Shown: one piece after another, positions 18,575 to 27,809 of the stretch
How the letters are laid out: each line of letters begins with the position of its first letter
How positions within the stretch are numbered: the first letter of the stretch is position 1
Assembly: GCA_947476825.1 (NCBI GenBank)
Contig: CANJRV010000002.1
Span: forward strand, 1 to 64,000
Reading direction: 5' to 3'
Source of the DNA: Bacteroidota bacterium
GTDB taxonomy: Bacteria > Bacteroidota > Bacteroidia > Chitinophagales > Chitinophagaceae
Length of the DNA: 64,000 nucleotides
Translations under genes and position numbers: made by a program
The notes under the pieces: model-generated
What the model saw: only the letters and a program-made list of their open reading frames with translations
Databases searched by the model: none
What the model was told of the DNA's origin: nothing

Positions 18575-19489
18575 TTAACTTTTGGAATTTTCGTATTTCG
18601 GGTTTTGCAATTGTTTGCTAGTAAGCGTACTCCCGTCATGACTCCAACCAGGTGCCTTAAATAAATAATTGAATTTGTCTTTCCAACTCGTATTTGGTTT
18701 GGATACATCTTGCCAAATATTTTTCCATTCATGCGTAATAATTTTGATGGGATGATATGGTTGTTCTGGATTTTTTGTAAGACCATACACAACGGTTTCT
18801 GTGTCTAACTCGGCTTGAAATGTGCTAAATAATTTGTCCCAAATGATTAAGACCATGCCCATATTTTTATCCAAATAAATAATATTGCTGGCGTGATGTA
18901 CTCGATGATGAGATGGACTTACAAAAAATGTTTCAAACCAATGCGGCATTCTTCGCACATAACGAGTATGAACCAAGATGCCATAAATTTGACAAATCGC
19001 ATCCATCAATAAAATATCCAAGGGTTTGAAACCGATCAATACCAAGGGAATGAAGAACCAACAGGAAACAAATGGGCGAAATACAGAGGAACGAAAACCA
19101 GTAGTTAAATTATATTCTTGTGATGAATGATGCGTTACATGCACTGCCCACAATAGACGGATGACATGCTCACTACAATGTTCAAAATAAAAACAAATAT
19201 CTAATCCGATAAACAGCAATCCCCAATAGAGATAAGGATTGGTGATGGTGATGATATGGAAAGTCATGAACCAAGATAGCATCAACAGAATAAGTACCTT
19301 GAGGGATAAACCCAATGCGGTATTGGCAATATTCAACCAAAAATTAATTAAGGTTTCTCGGATGGTATAATAATGTCTGTGTTGCTTCTGACTTAAGTAA
19401 ACTTCTAAAGCGATTAGGAAGGTATAGAAGGACGTAGAAATTGCCAATAGCCAATTATGATGAACATAATTTTGAAGTGCTTCTATCAT
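18575..19489 (-). CDS. Sterol desaturase / fatty acid hydroxylase family protein
   Basis: 304-aa integral membrane di-iron oxygenase. The three His clusters are present: HCSEH (about residue 122), HVTHHSSQE (about 136) and HRVHHASN (about 197), plus hydrophobic segments around them. The family hydroxylates or desaturates lipids; the substrate here is unknown. Its ATG overlaps the frr stop by one base (TAATG), so it is coupled to frr. The last residues (NPKYENSKS) are encoded by an AATTCCAAA-type simple repeat, so the C-terminus may be recently altered. Confidence 0.88.
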   Translation of the reverse strand: MIEALQNYVHHNWLLAISTSFYTFLIALEVYLSQKQHRHYYTIRETLINFWLNIANTALGLSLKVLILLMLSWFMTFHIITITNPYLYWGLLFIGLDICFYFEHCSEHVIRLLWAVHVTHHSSQEYNLTTGFRSSVFRPFVSCWFFIPLVLIGFKPLDILLMDAICQIYGILVHTRYVRRMPHWFETFFVSPSHHRVHHASNIIYLDKNMGMVLIIWDKLFSTFQAELDTETVVYGLTKNPEQPYHPIKIITHEWKNIWQDVSKPNTSWKDKFNYLFKAPGWSHDGSTLTSKQLQNPKYENSKS

Positions 19490-20052
19490 TATACAGTCAG
19501 CAATTCTTTTTCCTTAATCGCACAGTGTTTATCTATTTCCACAATTTTTTTATCCGTCAATACTTGCACGCTTGCTTCCGTTTCTTTTGCTAAATCTTCA
19601 CTCAAACCATCTTTCTGCAATTTCTTAATGTCTTCCATTCCATCTCTTCGAATATTACGAATCGCAACTTTTGCCAATTCACCTTCATGCATCACTTTTT
19701 TTACAAATTCCTTTCTTCTGTCTTCTGTCAATGGTGGCAAAAATAATTTGATGATGATACCATCATTTTGTGGTGTAATACCAATATTACCAGCCATAAT
19801 AGACCTTTCAATTGGTGCCAACATGTTTTTTTCCCAAGGTTGAATGGTTATTGTACGAGCATCAATTACAGAAATATTTGCCACTTGCGAAATAGGCGTT
19901 GGGGAACCATAATATTCCACTGTCAAACCATCCAGCATAGTAGGTGTCGCCTTTCCAGCTCGTATTTTTAAAACCTCTGCTTCAAAATGAATAATTGCTT
20001 TTGCCATATTATTGGCAGTATCCTTAATAATATTTTCGGTGGTATCTGACAT
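19489..20052 (-). CDS. frr: Ribosome recycling factor
   Basis: 187 aa. With EF-G it splits post-termination ribosomes. Landmarks: FEAEVLKIRAGKATPTMLDG, YYGSPTPISQVANISVIDAR, NDGIIIKLFLPPLTEDRRKE and RRDGMEDIKKLQK. The track starts eight codons earlier; ATG at 20052 (MSDTTENI) matches the usual length. Stop overlaps the downstream desaturase-like start. pyrH, its frequent partner, is not in the window. Confidence 0.95.
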   Translation of the reverse strand: MSDTTENIIKDTANNMAKAIIHFEAEVLKIRAGKATPTMLDGLTVEYYGSPTPISQVANISVIDARTITIQPWEKNMLAPIERSIMAGNIGITPQNDGIIIKLFLPPLTEDRRKEFVKKVMHEGELAKVAIRNIRRDGMEDIKKLQKDGLSEDLAKETEASVQVLTDKKIVEIDKHCAIKEKELLTV

Positions 20053-20073
20053 GTTTATTTTTTTTACGAAAGG

Positions 20074-20081
20074 CAAATTTA
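20074..20081 (-). promoter_or_regulatory. Candidate -7 box of frr
   Basis: Minus-strand TAAATTTG, a full TAnnTTTG match, 22 bases before the ATG. The -33 position is only T-rich, without a TTTG. Confidence 0.35.
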
Positions 20082-20183
20082 ATATTTATAACGAAAAAAA
20101 AAATTTACAAATTTCGATGCTTCAACAGAACAAAATGCCGAAACAAACAATAATAGGAAAGGAATAGTCTTTAGGTGCAGTTG

Positions 20184-20267
20184 TATTGCGGCAACGATAG
20201 AGCGGAAAGCCCGTATTTCGCTGCTTTGAGCGAAAACGGACTTGGAGTGATAGCGTGTTCGCCGCCC
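20184..20267 (+). repeat. Family B palindromic element, copy B3 (different hairpin)
   Basis: Same outer arms (TATTGCGGCAACGAT .. GCCGCCC), but the central stem is CCGTATTTCGCT-gcttt-gAGCGAAAACGG in place of the usual CTTTTTG stem. It lies between divergent frr and rlmN. Confidence 0.7.
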
Positions 20268-20357
20268 AAATAATTCTCACAAAAAATTTTGTTTTGCCAA
20301 CAAAATAAGGCATTAAAAAAAATGAGCCTATATTTACCCACAATAAAATAAACACAG

Positions 20358-21401
20358 ATGAAAAATCTGCGACATCTTTCTTACCCAGAATTAGAAACTT
20401 TAGTAGTTGAATTGGGTGAAAAGCCATACAGAGCAAAGCAAATACAGGAATGGATTTGGAAAAAAGGGATATCCACTATTGATGATATGTCCAACTTATC
20501 TAAACCTATCAGAGAAAAATTGAAAGAAGAGTATTCTCTTTTCAAACTCTTGATTGATCATACGCAATTGAGCAATGATACGACCATTAAAAACAGATTT
20601 GTACTACATGATAAACATTTTGTAGAGGGCGTTCTAATTCCAACGGAGAATAGAGTTACAGCATGTGTATCATCTCAAGTTGGCTGTAGTTTGAGTTGCA
20701 AATTTTGTGCAACAGGCTATATGGATAGAGCCCGAAATTTAGAGTTTGACGAAATCGTAGATCAAGTCATGCATTTAAATAAACAATCAGAAGATCACTA
20801 CGGGAAACATTTATCTAATATCGTTTACATGGGGATGGGCGAACCATTACTCAATTATGCCAATGTGTTAAAATCGATAGAGAAAATTACCTCACCGGAA
20901 GGAATGGGCATGTCCCCTTCTCGCATTACAGTATCTACAGCGGGTGTTTCCAAAATGATTAGAAAGCTAGCAGATGATGCAGTGAAATTTAATCTGGCGG
21001 TTTCCTTACACGCAGCCAACGATATAAAACGAAACCAGATTATGCCTATCAATGAAACCAACAATTTGAAAGTATTGATGGAGTCATTGAATTATTTTTA
21101 CAAGCTAACGAAAAGTCCAATTACCTTCGAATATATTCTATTCGCTGATTTTAATGATAGCATTGAAGATGCGGATGAACTAATAAAAATTTGCAGACAA
21201 GTGCCGAGTAAGGTGAATATCATTGAATATAATCCCATCGAATTTGCCAAATTTGCAAAACCAGACGAAGCAAAAGTAGACGCCTTTATGGCTTATTTAT
21301 CCAGCAATAAAGTGAATGCACGATTGCGCAGAAGTAGAGGCAAAGATATTGATGCTGCTTGCGGACAATTGGCAAATATTAATCACCCCTCAAACGCATA
21401 A
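20358..21401 (+). CDS. rlmN: Dual-specificity rRNA/tRNA (adenine-2-C) methyltransferase RlmN
   Basis: 347 aa. Radical-SAM enzyme that methylates C2 of A2503 in 23S rRNA and A37 in tRNAs. The [4Fe-4S] motif is C110-SLS-C114-KF-C117 followed by ATGYMDRARNL. SAM-binding YMGMGEPLLNY and the C-terminal catalytic Cys in DAACGQLAN are present. Length is typical. It ends four bases before the next ATG (21406), giving an rlmN-pseudouridine synthase operon. Confidence 0.95.
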   Translation: MKNLRHLSYPELETLVVELGEKPYRAKQIQEWIWKKGISTIDDMSNLSKPIREKLKEEYSLFKLLIDHTQLSNDTTIKNRFVLHDKHFVEGVLIPTENRVTACVSSQVGCSLSCKFCATGYMDRARNLEFDEIVDQVMHLNKQSEDHYGKHLSNIVYMGMGEPLLNYANVLKSIEKITSPEGMGMSPSRITVSTAGVSKMIRKLADDAVKFNLAVSLHAANDIKRNQIMPINETNNLKVLMESLNYFYKLTKSPITFEYILFADFNDSIEDADELIKICRQVPSKVNIIEYNPIEFAKFAKPDEAKVDAFMAYLSSNKVNARLRRSRGKDIDAACGQLANINHPSNA

Positions 21402-21405
21402 ACCC

Positions 21406-22914
21406 ATGGCAAAAAAGTTTTCCAAAATTCCTTCTGATTATACGCAGGCAAAACCTGCTGAGTTCAAGAAAAAATCAGATGCAAAATCTGAAAAAAAAAC
21501 CTATTCTTCATCTGCTCCTAAGGAAACAAAAAGGTTTACAAAATCGGATACAGATGCGAAACCAAAACGATATTCTAGTTTCAGCAATGAGGATGAACCT
21601 AAACGATATGGTAAACCAAATGAAGCATATGCAGCATCTAAGGACAATGAAACAAAAAGGTTTTCAAAATCAAATATAGACATTAAGCCAAAGCGATATG
21701 CTAAAGCAGAGCATGAGGATGAACCCAAACGATTTGGTAAATCAAATACGGATAAAAAACCTTATCGCGCTTCCAATGCAGAAGGAGATAAATTCCCAAA
21801 AACGGATACTAGAAGACCAAATCGTTACCCACCTAAGTCTGCTGATTCTGCTTATGAAAAAAAGCAAGATGATGGATATAGCCCTTATAAAAAAAGAACT
21901 TCTTCGTATACAAAAAATACAGAGAGACCTGTTGCTAGAGAAAATGAATATTTGCCTAAAGGTAAAAAAAGTGCAACATCCAAGCCATATTCAAAAGATG
22001 CTTATGGCGCTAGAACAGAAGCTGGTAAAGGCGATAAGCAATATTCGGCAGATGGCAAAAGGGTATTTGGACCAAACTCCGGTAAAAGAAATGCTATAGC
22101 AAAACCTAATGCAGACAAGCCAGAACATGCCTTTTACAAATCCGAATATAAAAAGCCTTCGCAAAAAGCAGCGACTGTTGAAGAAGTCAAAAAAGAGGAA
22201 CAAATGCCTTTGAATAAGTTCATTTCACATTGTGGTATTTGTTCGAGAAGAGATGCTGTAGAATTGATTCAAAAAGGAAAAATCAAGGTGAATAGTTTGG
22301 TGCAAACAGAACCTGGTTATAAAGTAACGTCGGAAGATTTTGTGATGTATGAAAACAAGCGCATTGTACCGCAAAAAAATTTGGTGTATTATTTACTCAA
22401 TAAACCAAAAGATTATATCACTACAACCGACGATCCGAAAGAAAGAAAAACAGTTTTAGATTTATTTAGAGCCGCAACAGAAACAAGAATTTTTCCAGTA
22501 GGCAGATTAGATAGAAATACGACTGGGCTTTTGTTGATGACAAACGATGGCGAACTCACGCAAAAACTTTCTCATCCAAAATATAATATTCGAAAAGTAT
22601 ATCAAGTTGTGTTGGATAAAAATTTAAGCAAACCAGATTTTGAAGCAATTGCAAATGGCATCGTTTTAGAAGATGGCAAAGCAGATGTGGATGAAATTGC
22701 TTACACCAATCCAAGCGATAAAAAAGAAATCGGTATTCAAATTCATATCGGACGAAATAGGATTGTTCGTCGCATTTTTGAAAGCCTTGGTTATGAAGTA
22801 AAAGCATTGGATCGCGTGTTATATGCAGGACTTACCAAGAAGAATTTGCCCCGTGGTAAATGGAGAGAACTAACCGAGCAAGAAGTTATTTATCTCAAAC
22901 ATTATAAAGGATAA
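21406..22914 (+). CDS. RluB/RsuA-type pseudouridine synthase with long disordered N-terminus
   Basis: 502 aa from MAKKFSKIPSDY; the track starts 30 codons inside rlmN. Residues 1 to about 265 are a Lys/Arg/Ser-rich low-complexity tail with a recurring ETKRFxKSxxDxKPKRY word. An S4 RNA-binding domain (LNKFISHCGICSRRDAVEL) follows, then the catalytic domain with GRLDRNTTGLLLMTNDG, whose Asp is the nucleophile. Isomerises a uridine in rRNA, probably the 23S RluB/E-type site. The tail may help bind rRNA; this is an inference. Confidence 0.9.
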   Translation: MAKKFSKIPSDYTQAKPAEFKKKSDAKSEKKTYSSSAPKETKRFTKSDTDAKPKRYSSFSNEDEPKRYGKPNEAYAASKDNETKRFSKSNIDIKPKRYAKAEHEDEPKRFGKSNTDKKPYRASNAEGDKFPKTDTRRPNRYPPKSADSAYEKKQDDGYSPYKKRTSSYTKNTERPVARENEYLPKGKKSATSKPYSKDAYGARTEAGKGDKQYSADGKRVFGPNSGKRNAIAKPNADKPEHAFYKSEYKKPSQKAATVEEVKKEEQMPLNKFISHCGICSRRDAVELIQKGKIKVNSLVQTEPGYKVTSEDFVMYENKRIVPQKNLVYYLLNKPKDYITTTDDPKERKTVLDLFRAATETRIFPVGRLDRNTTGLLLMTNDGELTQKLSHPKYNIRKVYQVVLDKNLSKPDFEAIANGIVLEDGKADVDEIAYTNPSDKKEIGIQIHIGRNRIVRRIFESLGYEVKALDRVLYAGLTKKNLPRGKWRELTEQEVIYLKHYKG

Positions 22915-22976
22915 AGCAAAATAAATCACAAAGCAACTCCCCTACCTCATCCATTTTTAGACCAGTATCGATTGAA

Positions 22977-23696
22977 ATGAAATTAGACATTCTATATGAA
23001 GACGAGCAGTATATCATGGTGAATAAACCCTCTGGAATCCTCTCTATACCTGATCGACATGATGAAGTGTTGCCTTCGGTAGTAACACTTTTACGTCGAC
23101 AATTTGACAATATTTTTATCGTTCATCGATTGGATAAAGACACGAGTGGATGCATTTGTTTTGCGAAAGATGAAAGTACACATAAGTACACTTCGCAACT
23201 ATTTGAAAATAGACAAGTTGAAAAATTGTATGAAGGGATAGTGCATGGTACTATCACGGAAAAGCAAGGTGTTTTAGATTATGCATTAATTGAACATCCT
23301 GTTATCAAAGGTAAAATGATGGTTCACCAAAAGCATGGTAAACCTTGTAAGACGGAGTTTATGGTACTAGAAACTTTTGGTTTGTATAGTTATGTCAGAT
23401 GGAATTTATTGACGGGAAGAATGCACCAAATACGCGTTCACATGCAACACTTTGGTTACCCAATTGTCTGCGATCCATTATATGGTAAAATGGAACCGGT
23501 ATTTATTTCTACCTTCAAAAAGAAATATAATTTATCTAAAAGCGAAGAAGAGGAAAGACCTATTTTGAATCGATTGGCATTGCACGCATCTCAACTTACT
23601 TTTACTTCGAGCTTAGGTAAAGTTATACAAGTAAAAGCGCCATTACCAAAAGATATGTCTGCGATGTTGAATCAATGTAGGAAGTGGTTGAAGTAG
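22977..23696 (+). CDS. RluA-family pseudouridine synthase
   Basis: 239 aa, no S4 domain. Catalytic motif HRLDKDTSGCICFAKD (Asp nucleophile), N-terminal YEDEQYIMVNKPSGILSIP and C-terminal TGRMHQIRVHMQHFGYPIVCDPLYG are all RluA-family signatures. Modifies rRNA or tRNA uridines; the exact site cannot be read from sequence. It follows the RluB-like gene on the same strand by about 60 bases, completing a three-gene RNA-modification cluster. Repeat B4 lies just downstream. Confidence 0.92.
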   Translation: MKLDILYEDEQYIMVNKPSGILSIPDRHDEVLPSVVTLLRRQFDNIFIVHRLDKDTSGCICFAKDESTHKYTSQLFENRQVEKLYEGIVHGTITEKQGVLDYALIEHPVIKGKMMVHQKHGKPCKTEFMVLETFGLYSYVRWNLLTGRMHQIRVHMQHFGYPIVCDPLYGKMEPVFISTFKKKYNLSKSEEEERPILNRLALHASQLTFTSSLGKVIQVKAPLPKDMSAMLNQCRKWLK

Positions 23697-23727
23697 TCAC
23701 TTTCCTAAAAATGTAATGAAAATATTT

Positions 23728-23809
23728 TGGGCGGCTCTCACGCTTTTCGCTACAATCTTTTTGTTGCAGAGCCAACAAAAAGGATTTTCGCTACAATCGT
23801 TGCCGCAAT
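23728..23809 (-). repeat. Family B palindromic element, copy B4
   Basis: Arms GGGCGGC / GTTGCCGCAA; hairpin CTTTTTGTTG / CAACAAAAAG. Both internal 12-mers are TTGTAGCGAAAA (minus strand). It sits between the RluA-like gene and REP A2. Confidence 0.75.
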
Positions 23810-23857
23810 GCACGAATCATGAAGAATATTTTGTGCTCCACAATTTTAGTTAAGCGG

Positions 23858-23908
23858 TTCTACGAAGCGTCCTCGCTTTGTAGTGGTATTCTTTTTCTTT
23901 CAGCAAAC
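23858..23908 (+). repeat. Family A REP, copy A2
   Basis: CTACGAAGCG-tcct-CGCTTTGTAG. Versus the consensus stem, one A-T pair has become G-C on both arms. The second hairpin is decayed (TTTCAGCAAAC). It ends five bases from the RAYT stop. Confidence 0.75.
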
Positions 23909-23913
23909 TTATC

Positions 23914-24474
23914 CTAAGTCAATAACAAATCTATCTCAAATATACTTTTTCGATTCGCATAATTTGTTGCACTACTATACATGTAATCAATTTCCTTATA
24001 AACAATTCCTGCTCTAACTGGGTTTTGATGTATGTATAGCAACTTCTGGTAAAAAAAATCTTGTGAAAATATTTCTTCAGGATGATTGTTATTTGTCCAT
24101 ATCTTAAATTTCTTATTTGCTAAGGTTTGCTTACTATAAAAATTGAACATGTGTAGAAGCCACTCCCGCCTGCTTTCGGGTGTTTCATTAATAATCTTTA
24201 TGAATGATTTGCTAGTAAAGGTTTTAAAATCTCTTATAACATCACTTAGATTATTGTCTTTCGCTGTCCAAATTGTGTGCACATGGTTTGTCATTATTAC
24301 AAATGCATGAACCTCAAGGTTTTTATTTTTCTTACAATAGGTAAAACTCTCAAGAAGTAAATCCTTATATATTTGCCTGCTTAATAAATCAATCCAACCT
24401 ACAATAGTAAAAGTTAAATAATGTGGTGCTCCCTGATTTCTAATATGATACCCTTCGCTAAACTCATAACTCAT
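23914..24474 (-). CDS. REP-associated tyrosine transposase (RAYT, Y1 family)
   Basis: 186 aa. The HUH nuclease motif is in MTNHVHTIW (about residues 63-70). The Tyr-bearing helix and RAYT signature are in FFYQKLLYIHQNPVRAGIV (about 140-160). The N-terminus SEGYHIRNQGAPHYLTFTI is typical of Bacteroidota members. RAYTs cut single-stranded DNA at REP hairpins via a 5'-phosphotyrosine. The ORF is intact with both motifs, so it may be active. No IS200/605 accessory TnpB is nearby. Flanked by inverted family A REPs. Confidence 0.92.
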   Translation of the reverse strand: MSYEFSEGYHIRNQGAPHYLTFTIVGWIDLLSRQIYKDLLLESFTYCKKNKNLEVHAFVIMTNHVHTIWTAKDNNLSDVIRDFKTFTSKSFIKIINETPESRREWLLHMFNFYSKQTLANKKFKIWTNNNHPEEIFSQDFFYQKLLYIHQNPVRAGIVYKEIDYMYSSATNYANRKSIFEIDLLLT

Positions 24475-24505
24475 AATGCGAATTTAAATTTTTTAATTAT
24501 CATTC

Positions 24506-24563
24506 CGAAAAAGTTGCTGAAAGCAACAGAATAAAACTACGAAACGAAAGACGTTTCGTAGAA
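24506..24563 (-). repeat. Family A REP, copy A3 (consensus form)
   Basis: Minus strand: CTACGAAACG-tcttt-CGTTTCGTAG (perfect 10-bp stem), spacer TTTTATTCT, then GTTGCT-ttc-AGCAAC (perfect 6-bp stem). It lies between the RAYT start and the stop of the 1074-aa gene, ten bases from that stop. Confidence 0.85.
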
Positions 24564-24573
24564 CAATAATTTA

Positions 24574-27500
24574 TTATTTTACTTTACATGCCTCTGGGAA
24601 CTGGGTACCCACACTATTGCTATTTTGGTACTTCATAAATTCTAAACTTCTTCTGTTATTTTTAAATATAGAATTATACGCCATGATAATGCCACCGCCC
24701 AAAGTTCCAACATTATAATTGGCAATACCATTTTCAGAATTCTCAATGATTGCACCATTTTTTATTTCGCAATAACCTTGCGTATAATACCCACCACTTG
24801 TTGATATTTGTCTAAGGCTAGGGTCTGCCTCTACATAAATACCAGTCCACATAGCATCGCAACTATTGGTAAGCGTAGCACCATCTATGATTAATTTTGC
24901 ACCTTTCTCTACTATTATTTTTCCATATTTGGGTAAATGAATAGTTGTAGGATTGTTTGTAGTTCCTGAAATAGTAAGCGTATGACCAGCTAATACTTTT
25001 ATTGAACCTTCAATATATTTATCTCCAGTCCATGTCGTGTTTGCATTAATATTATCCGTAACGCCAGGATTATTATTGGGGATATATAAGTCACTTTGCC
25101 AAATGCCACGACCATAAGTGGCGGCTAAAAGCTTGCCATCGCAATAACTTATGCTCAGTTTGGAAACCATACAATTAGGCATGTGGTTATTCATTTTTCG
25201 CCAGCACTGGGTTGGTTTCCACCAATAATAAACACCATCATCACAGCCCGCGTATATTAAATCATCACTACCATTTTGATAAAGTAAACAATTCACTGGT
25301 AGTTCCGTAAGACCTGTACTCATATTGCTCCATGTAACCCCTGCGTCCTCACTTACCAATACTCTTTTTAAATCAGGTGCATTAGGATTCACTATGTAAC
25401 CTAATGATAAAAATATTCTGTCTGCATTTAATGGGTCTACTGCAAAATCGGTTCCGATAACCCCATTATCTAAATCACTTACTACAGAGGGAGTAATATC
25501 ACTAGTTCCATTTTGATTCCAATTCCAAACCGAACCATTCTTTTTTCCTTTTGTTAAAATAAAATTTGTTTTACTTCCGTTTAGTAAATTATATGCTACA
25601 GTTGCATTACTGGGTGCTACCATAAATTGTATATTATCAGTTTCACTAATTCTGGTTTGTAAATCTTGAGGTGTAGACGAAGATTGAAAATAATTTGTCC
25701 ATCCGGTAGTGCTTCCGCCACCATAGCCGTCAGATGTAATGCTGGATTCAGACTCCCATGCATTTTTAATTCCCAAATCCATTCTGTCTGCTCTAAAGTG
25801 TATTGGAACAGGAGTATACCTTCCATTTTCAGGTTGATGAGTAAGACCAGAAATTGATGCGGGTGTTATAGCAAAAGGATTATGATAGAAATTCATAGGA
25901 AAACTATTTACTCCATTCCAAGAGTTAGAGTTTTTATATAGAATTCTATAGTCATTGTTTGTTGAAAACCTATCATCAAAGCTCGCTGTCAATCCATCTC
26001 CCAAACTAGCTCCTCCCCACAAATTGGTAGCTTTATTCAATACTTGAAATCCATCATGATAAGAAGCAGTTGCAATAGATCTACCTTTTATTTCTTTATC
26101 CACATCATAGGCATCGCTTATATATAATCCTTCTCCATTCAAATTAGATCTTTGACACACATTTTGTTGATTATTATTGTTATCATGCGTCTGAATATTT
26201 TGTATATTATGAGCAAATGTTTTACTGATTCCGCCATCATTTCCCCAGAAAACAATATCATCCATCCCTGGATACGACGCGTTGATATTGCTTTTATACA
26301 AGTATACTTTCCTAATATCAGCATGTATAGGATAATTAATTGTTGAACTTGAATAATCACTAATACTTTTCCAATGCCATGCATTATTGTATCGATAAAT
26401 AATGTTGGCTTGAGTTCTACCCAAGTACATCACGTTAGTATTGTAACTACTTACCGATAGGTTAGTAGCACATTGATCATTAAATGTATTAATTATATTG
26501 TTTACTAATGTAGTACAAACTGTGGGTGTATTCATATCCCATTCGATAATAACATTTTCAAAAGTACCTGAATTTAAAACATACCAATTACCTTGGTTTA
26601 CTATGGGTACAATAGCTATATAGAATTTTCCGTTGCCAACATACTCAATAGAATAATATTGATTGACTGTACTTCCAGTTAATTGACCATTTAATTGCGT
26701 AATTATCCCACTCATGTCATTACAATCTTTATTGATAATTTCAGTTGGGCTACCAGCAACTATAGTTCCATTAGTCAAATCAAATTGAAACTTCCAAACA
26801 CCAGTAGTATACGACACTGGATCCGAATCCCAATTACTCGCCACAAAAAAAGTTCCAGACATGATGTCATTTGCATTTGCAAATTCTATATCACTTAAAT
26901 TTGTAATGTCGCCAAATTGAGAACTTGCTAATGATTTAAGACCGCTCGTTAAAGGAGTCCATGTACCTGTTGAACCCAATTTCGCAAATATTTGATCTTT
27001 ACTGGATAATACAACATACGGTAGTGAATTGACTAAATATGGACAAAAAACTATTTTATTTACCAGTATAAAATCTGGATCGGGCAAAGTCATTTCTTTT
27101 ACCCAAGTGATTCCACCATCCATTGTATGAAATACCCCTAATCCATATTTCTTCCCGAAAAAATGCTCTCCAGCAGAAGTTGAAATATAAATTTCATCAG
27201 TGTTTAACGGATTTACTGCCATACTTTGAATAGCCATAGTACCTAACATAGTTGCGTTGTCCGTTAAATTAATCCACTTAAATCCAGTACCATTTGGCAC
27301 TTGCCGCCATAAGCCACCATTTTCACTTGCCGCCAAAATATTATTTTCATTTAATGGGTCTACCCAAATATCCCTCACTACACCTATGTTTTGATAAGTT
27401 GGCATGTCAGTCTTGGGTCCAATATTTTCCCAATCACCCCTATATGCTTCCAAATTGCATACATCAGATTCTTCTTCTTGGTTTGCATCACTTTTTAATC

Positions 27501-27798
27501 TTGCTTTCTCTACCGCTTTTACATAAGGTTTAAATAATCCATCCGTATCTACCTTTGCCGGCATACGGGTTTTATAAAATAACCTGAATCGTTCATACCT
27601 GTTTTTTACCCCACCCTCAGCACTATCATTTGCAAAACCATTAGCAATGCTATCTGCCAAATGAAAATATTGTTCTGGGGTAGCTCCGATAGTTTGTGAT
27701 AAAGAATTTAGAGCTTGTTGACTATTGCTTTGCGCACAAGAATTTAAACTATAAATTACTATTGCGATAATGCTGATAAATGAAGTAATCTGTTTCAT
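24574..27798 (-). CDS. Large exported propeller / beta-helix protein, probably lacking its C-terminus
   Basis: 1074 aa. Starts with an export signal ending YSLNSCAQ, so it is a lipoprotein or SPase I substrate. Residues about 110-900 contain BNR/sortilin-type propeller words (VDPLNENNILAASENGGLW, SEDAGVTWSNM, TYGRGIWQSDLY). From about 920 a pectin-lyase-like beta-helix begins (TIHLPKYGKIIVEKGAKLII .. SIFKNNRRSLEF) but stops after only a few coils at EACKVK. There is no T9SS tail, unlike its operon partners. The stop lies ten bases from REP A3, so 3' truncation during RAYT/REP insertion is a reasonable inference. Confidence 0.85.
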   Translation of the reverse strand: MKQITSFISIIAIVIYSLNSCAQSNSQQALNSLSQTIGATPEQYFHLADSIANGFANDSAEGGVKNRYERFRLFYKTRMPAKVDTDGLFKPYVKAVEKARLKSDANQEEESDVCNLEAYRGDWENIGPKTDMPTYQNIGVVRDIWVDPLNENNILAASENGGLWRQVPNGTGFKWINLTDNATMLGTMAIQSMAVNPLNTDEIYISTSAGEHFFGKKYGLGVFHTMDGGITWVKEMTLPDPDFILVNKIVFCPYLVNSLPYVVLSSKDQIFAKLGSTGTWTPLTSGLKSLASSQFGDITNLSDIEFANANDIMSGTFFVASNWDSDPVSYTTGVWKFQFDLTNGTIVAGSPTEIINKDCNDMSGIITQLNGQLTGSTVNQYYSIEYVGNGKFYIAIVPIVNQGNWYVLNSGTFENVIIEWDMNTPTVCTTLVNNIINTFNDQCATNLSVSSYNTNVMYLGRTQANIIYRYNNAWHWKSISDYSSSTINYPIHADIRKVYLYKSNINASYPGMDDIVFWGNDGGISKTFAHNIQNIQTHDNNNNQQNVCQRSNLNGEGLYISDAYDVDKEIKGRSIATASYHDGFQVLNKATNLWGGASLGDGLTASFDDRFSTNNDYRILYKNSNSWNGVNSFPMNFYHNPFAITPASISGLTHQPENGRYTPVPIHFRADRMDLGIKNAWESESSITSDGYGGGSTTGWTNYFQSSSTPQDLQTRISETDNIQFMVAPSNATVAYNLLNGSKTNFILTKGKKNGSVWNWNQNGTSDITPSVVSDLDNGVIGTDFAVDPLNADRIFLSLGYIVNPNAPDLKRVLVSEDAGVTWSNMSTGLTELPVNCLLYQNGSDDLIYAGCDDGVYYWWKPTQCWRKMNNHMPNCMVSKLSISYCDGKLLAATYGRGIWQSDLYIPNNNPGVTDNINANTTWTGDKYIEGSIKVLAGHTLTISGTTNNPTTIHLPKYGKIIVEKGAKLIIDGATLTNSCDAMWTGIYVEADPSLRQISTSGGYYTQGYCEIKNGAIIENSENGIANYNVGTLGGGIIMAYNSIFKNNRRSLEFMKYQNSNSVGTQFPEACKVK

Positions 27799-27809
27799 GA
27801 TATATAAAT

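Larger units (their letters stand above)
23858..24563 (-). mobile_element. REPtron-like unit: RAYT gene between inverted REPs
   Basis: The single-gene RAYT ORF is bracketed by REP A3 (upstream, same orientation as the gene) and REP A2 (downstream, opposite orientation). This is the arrangement known for REP-associated tyrosine transposases, which are related to IS200/IS605 TnpA and are mostly domesticated, vertically kept genes. Confidence 0.75.
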
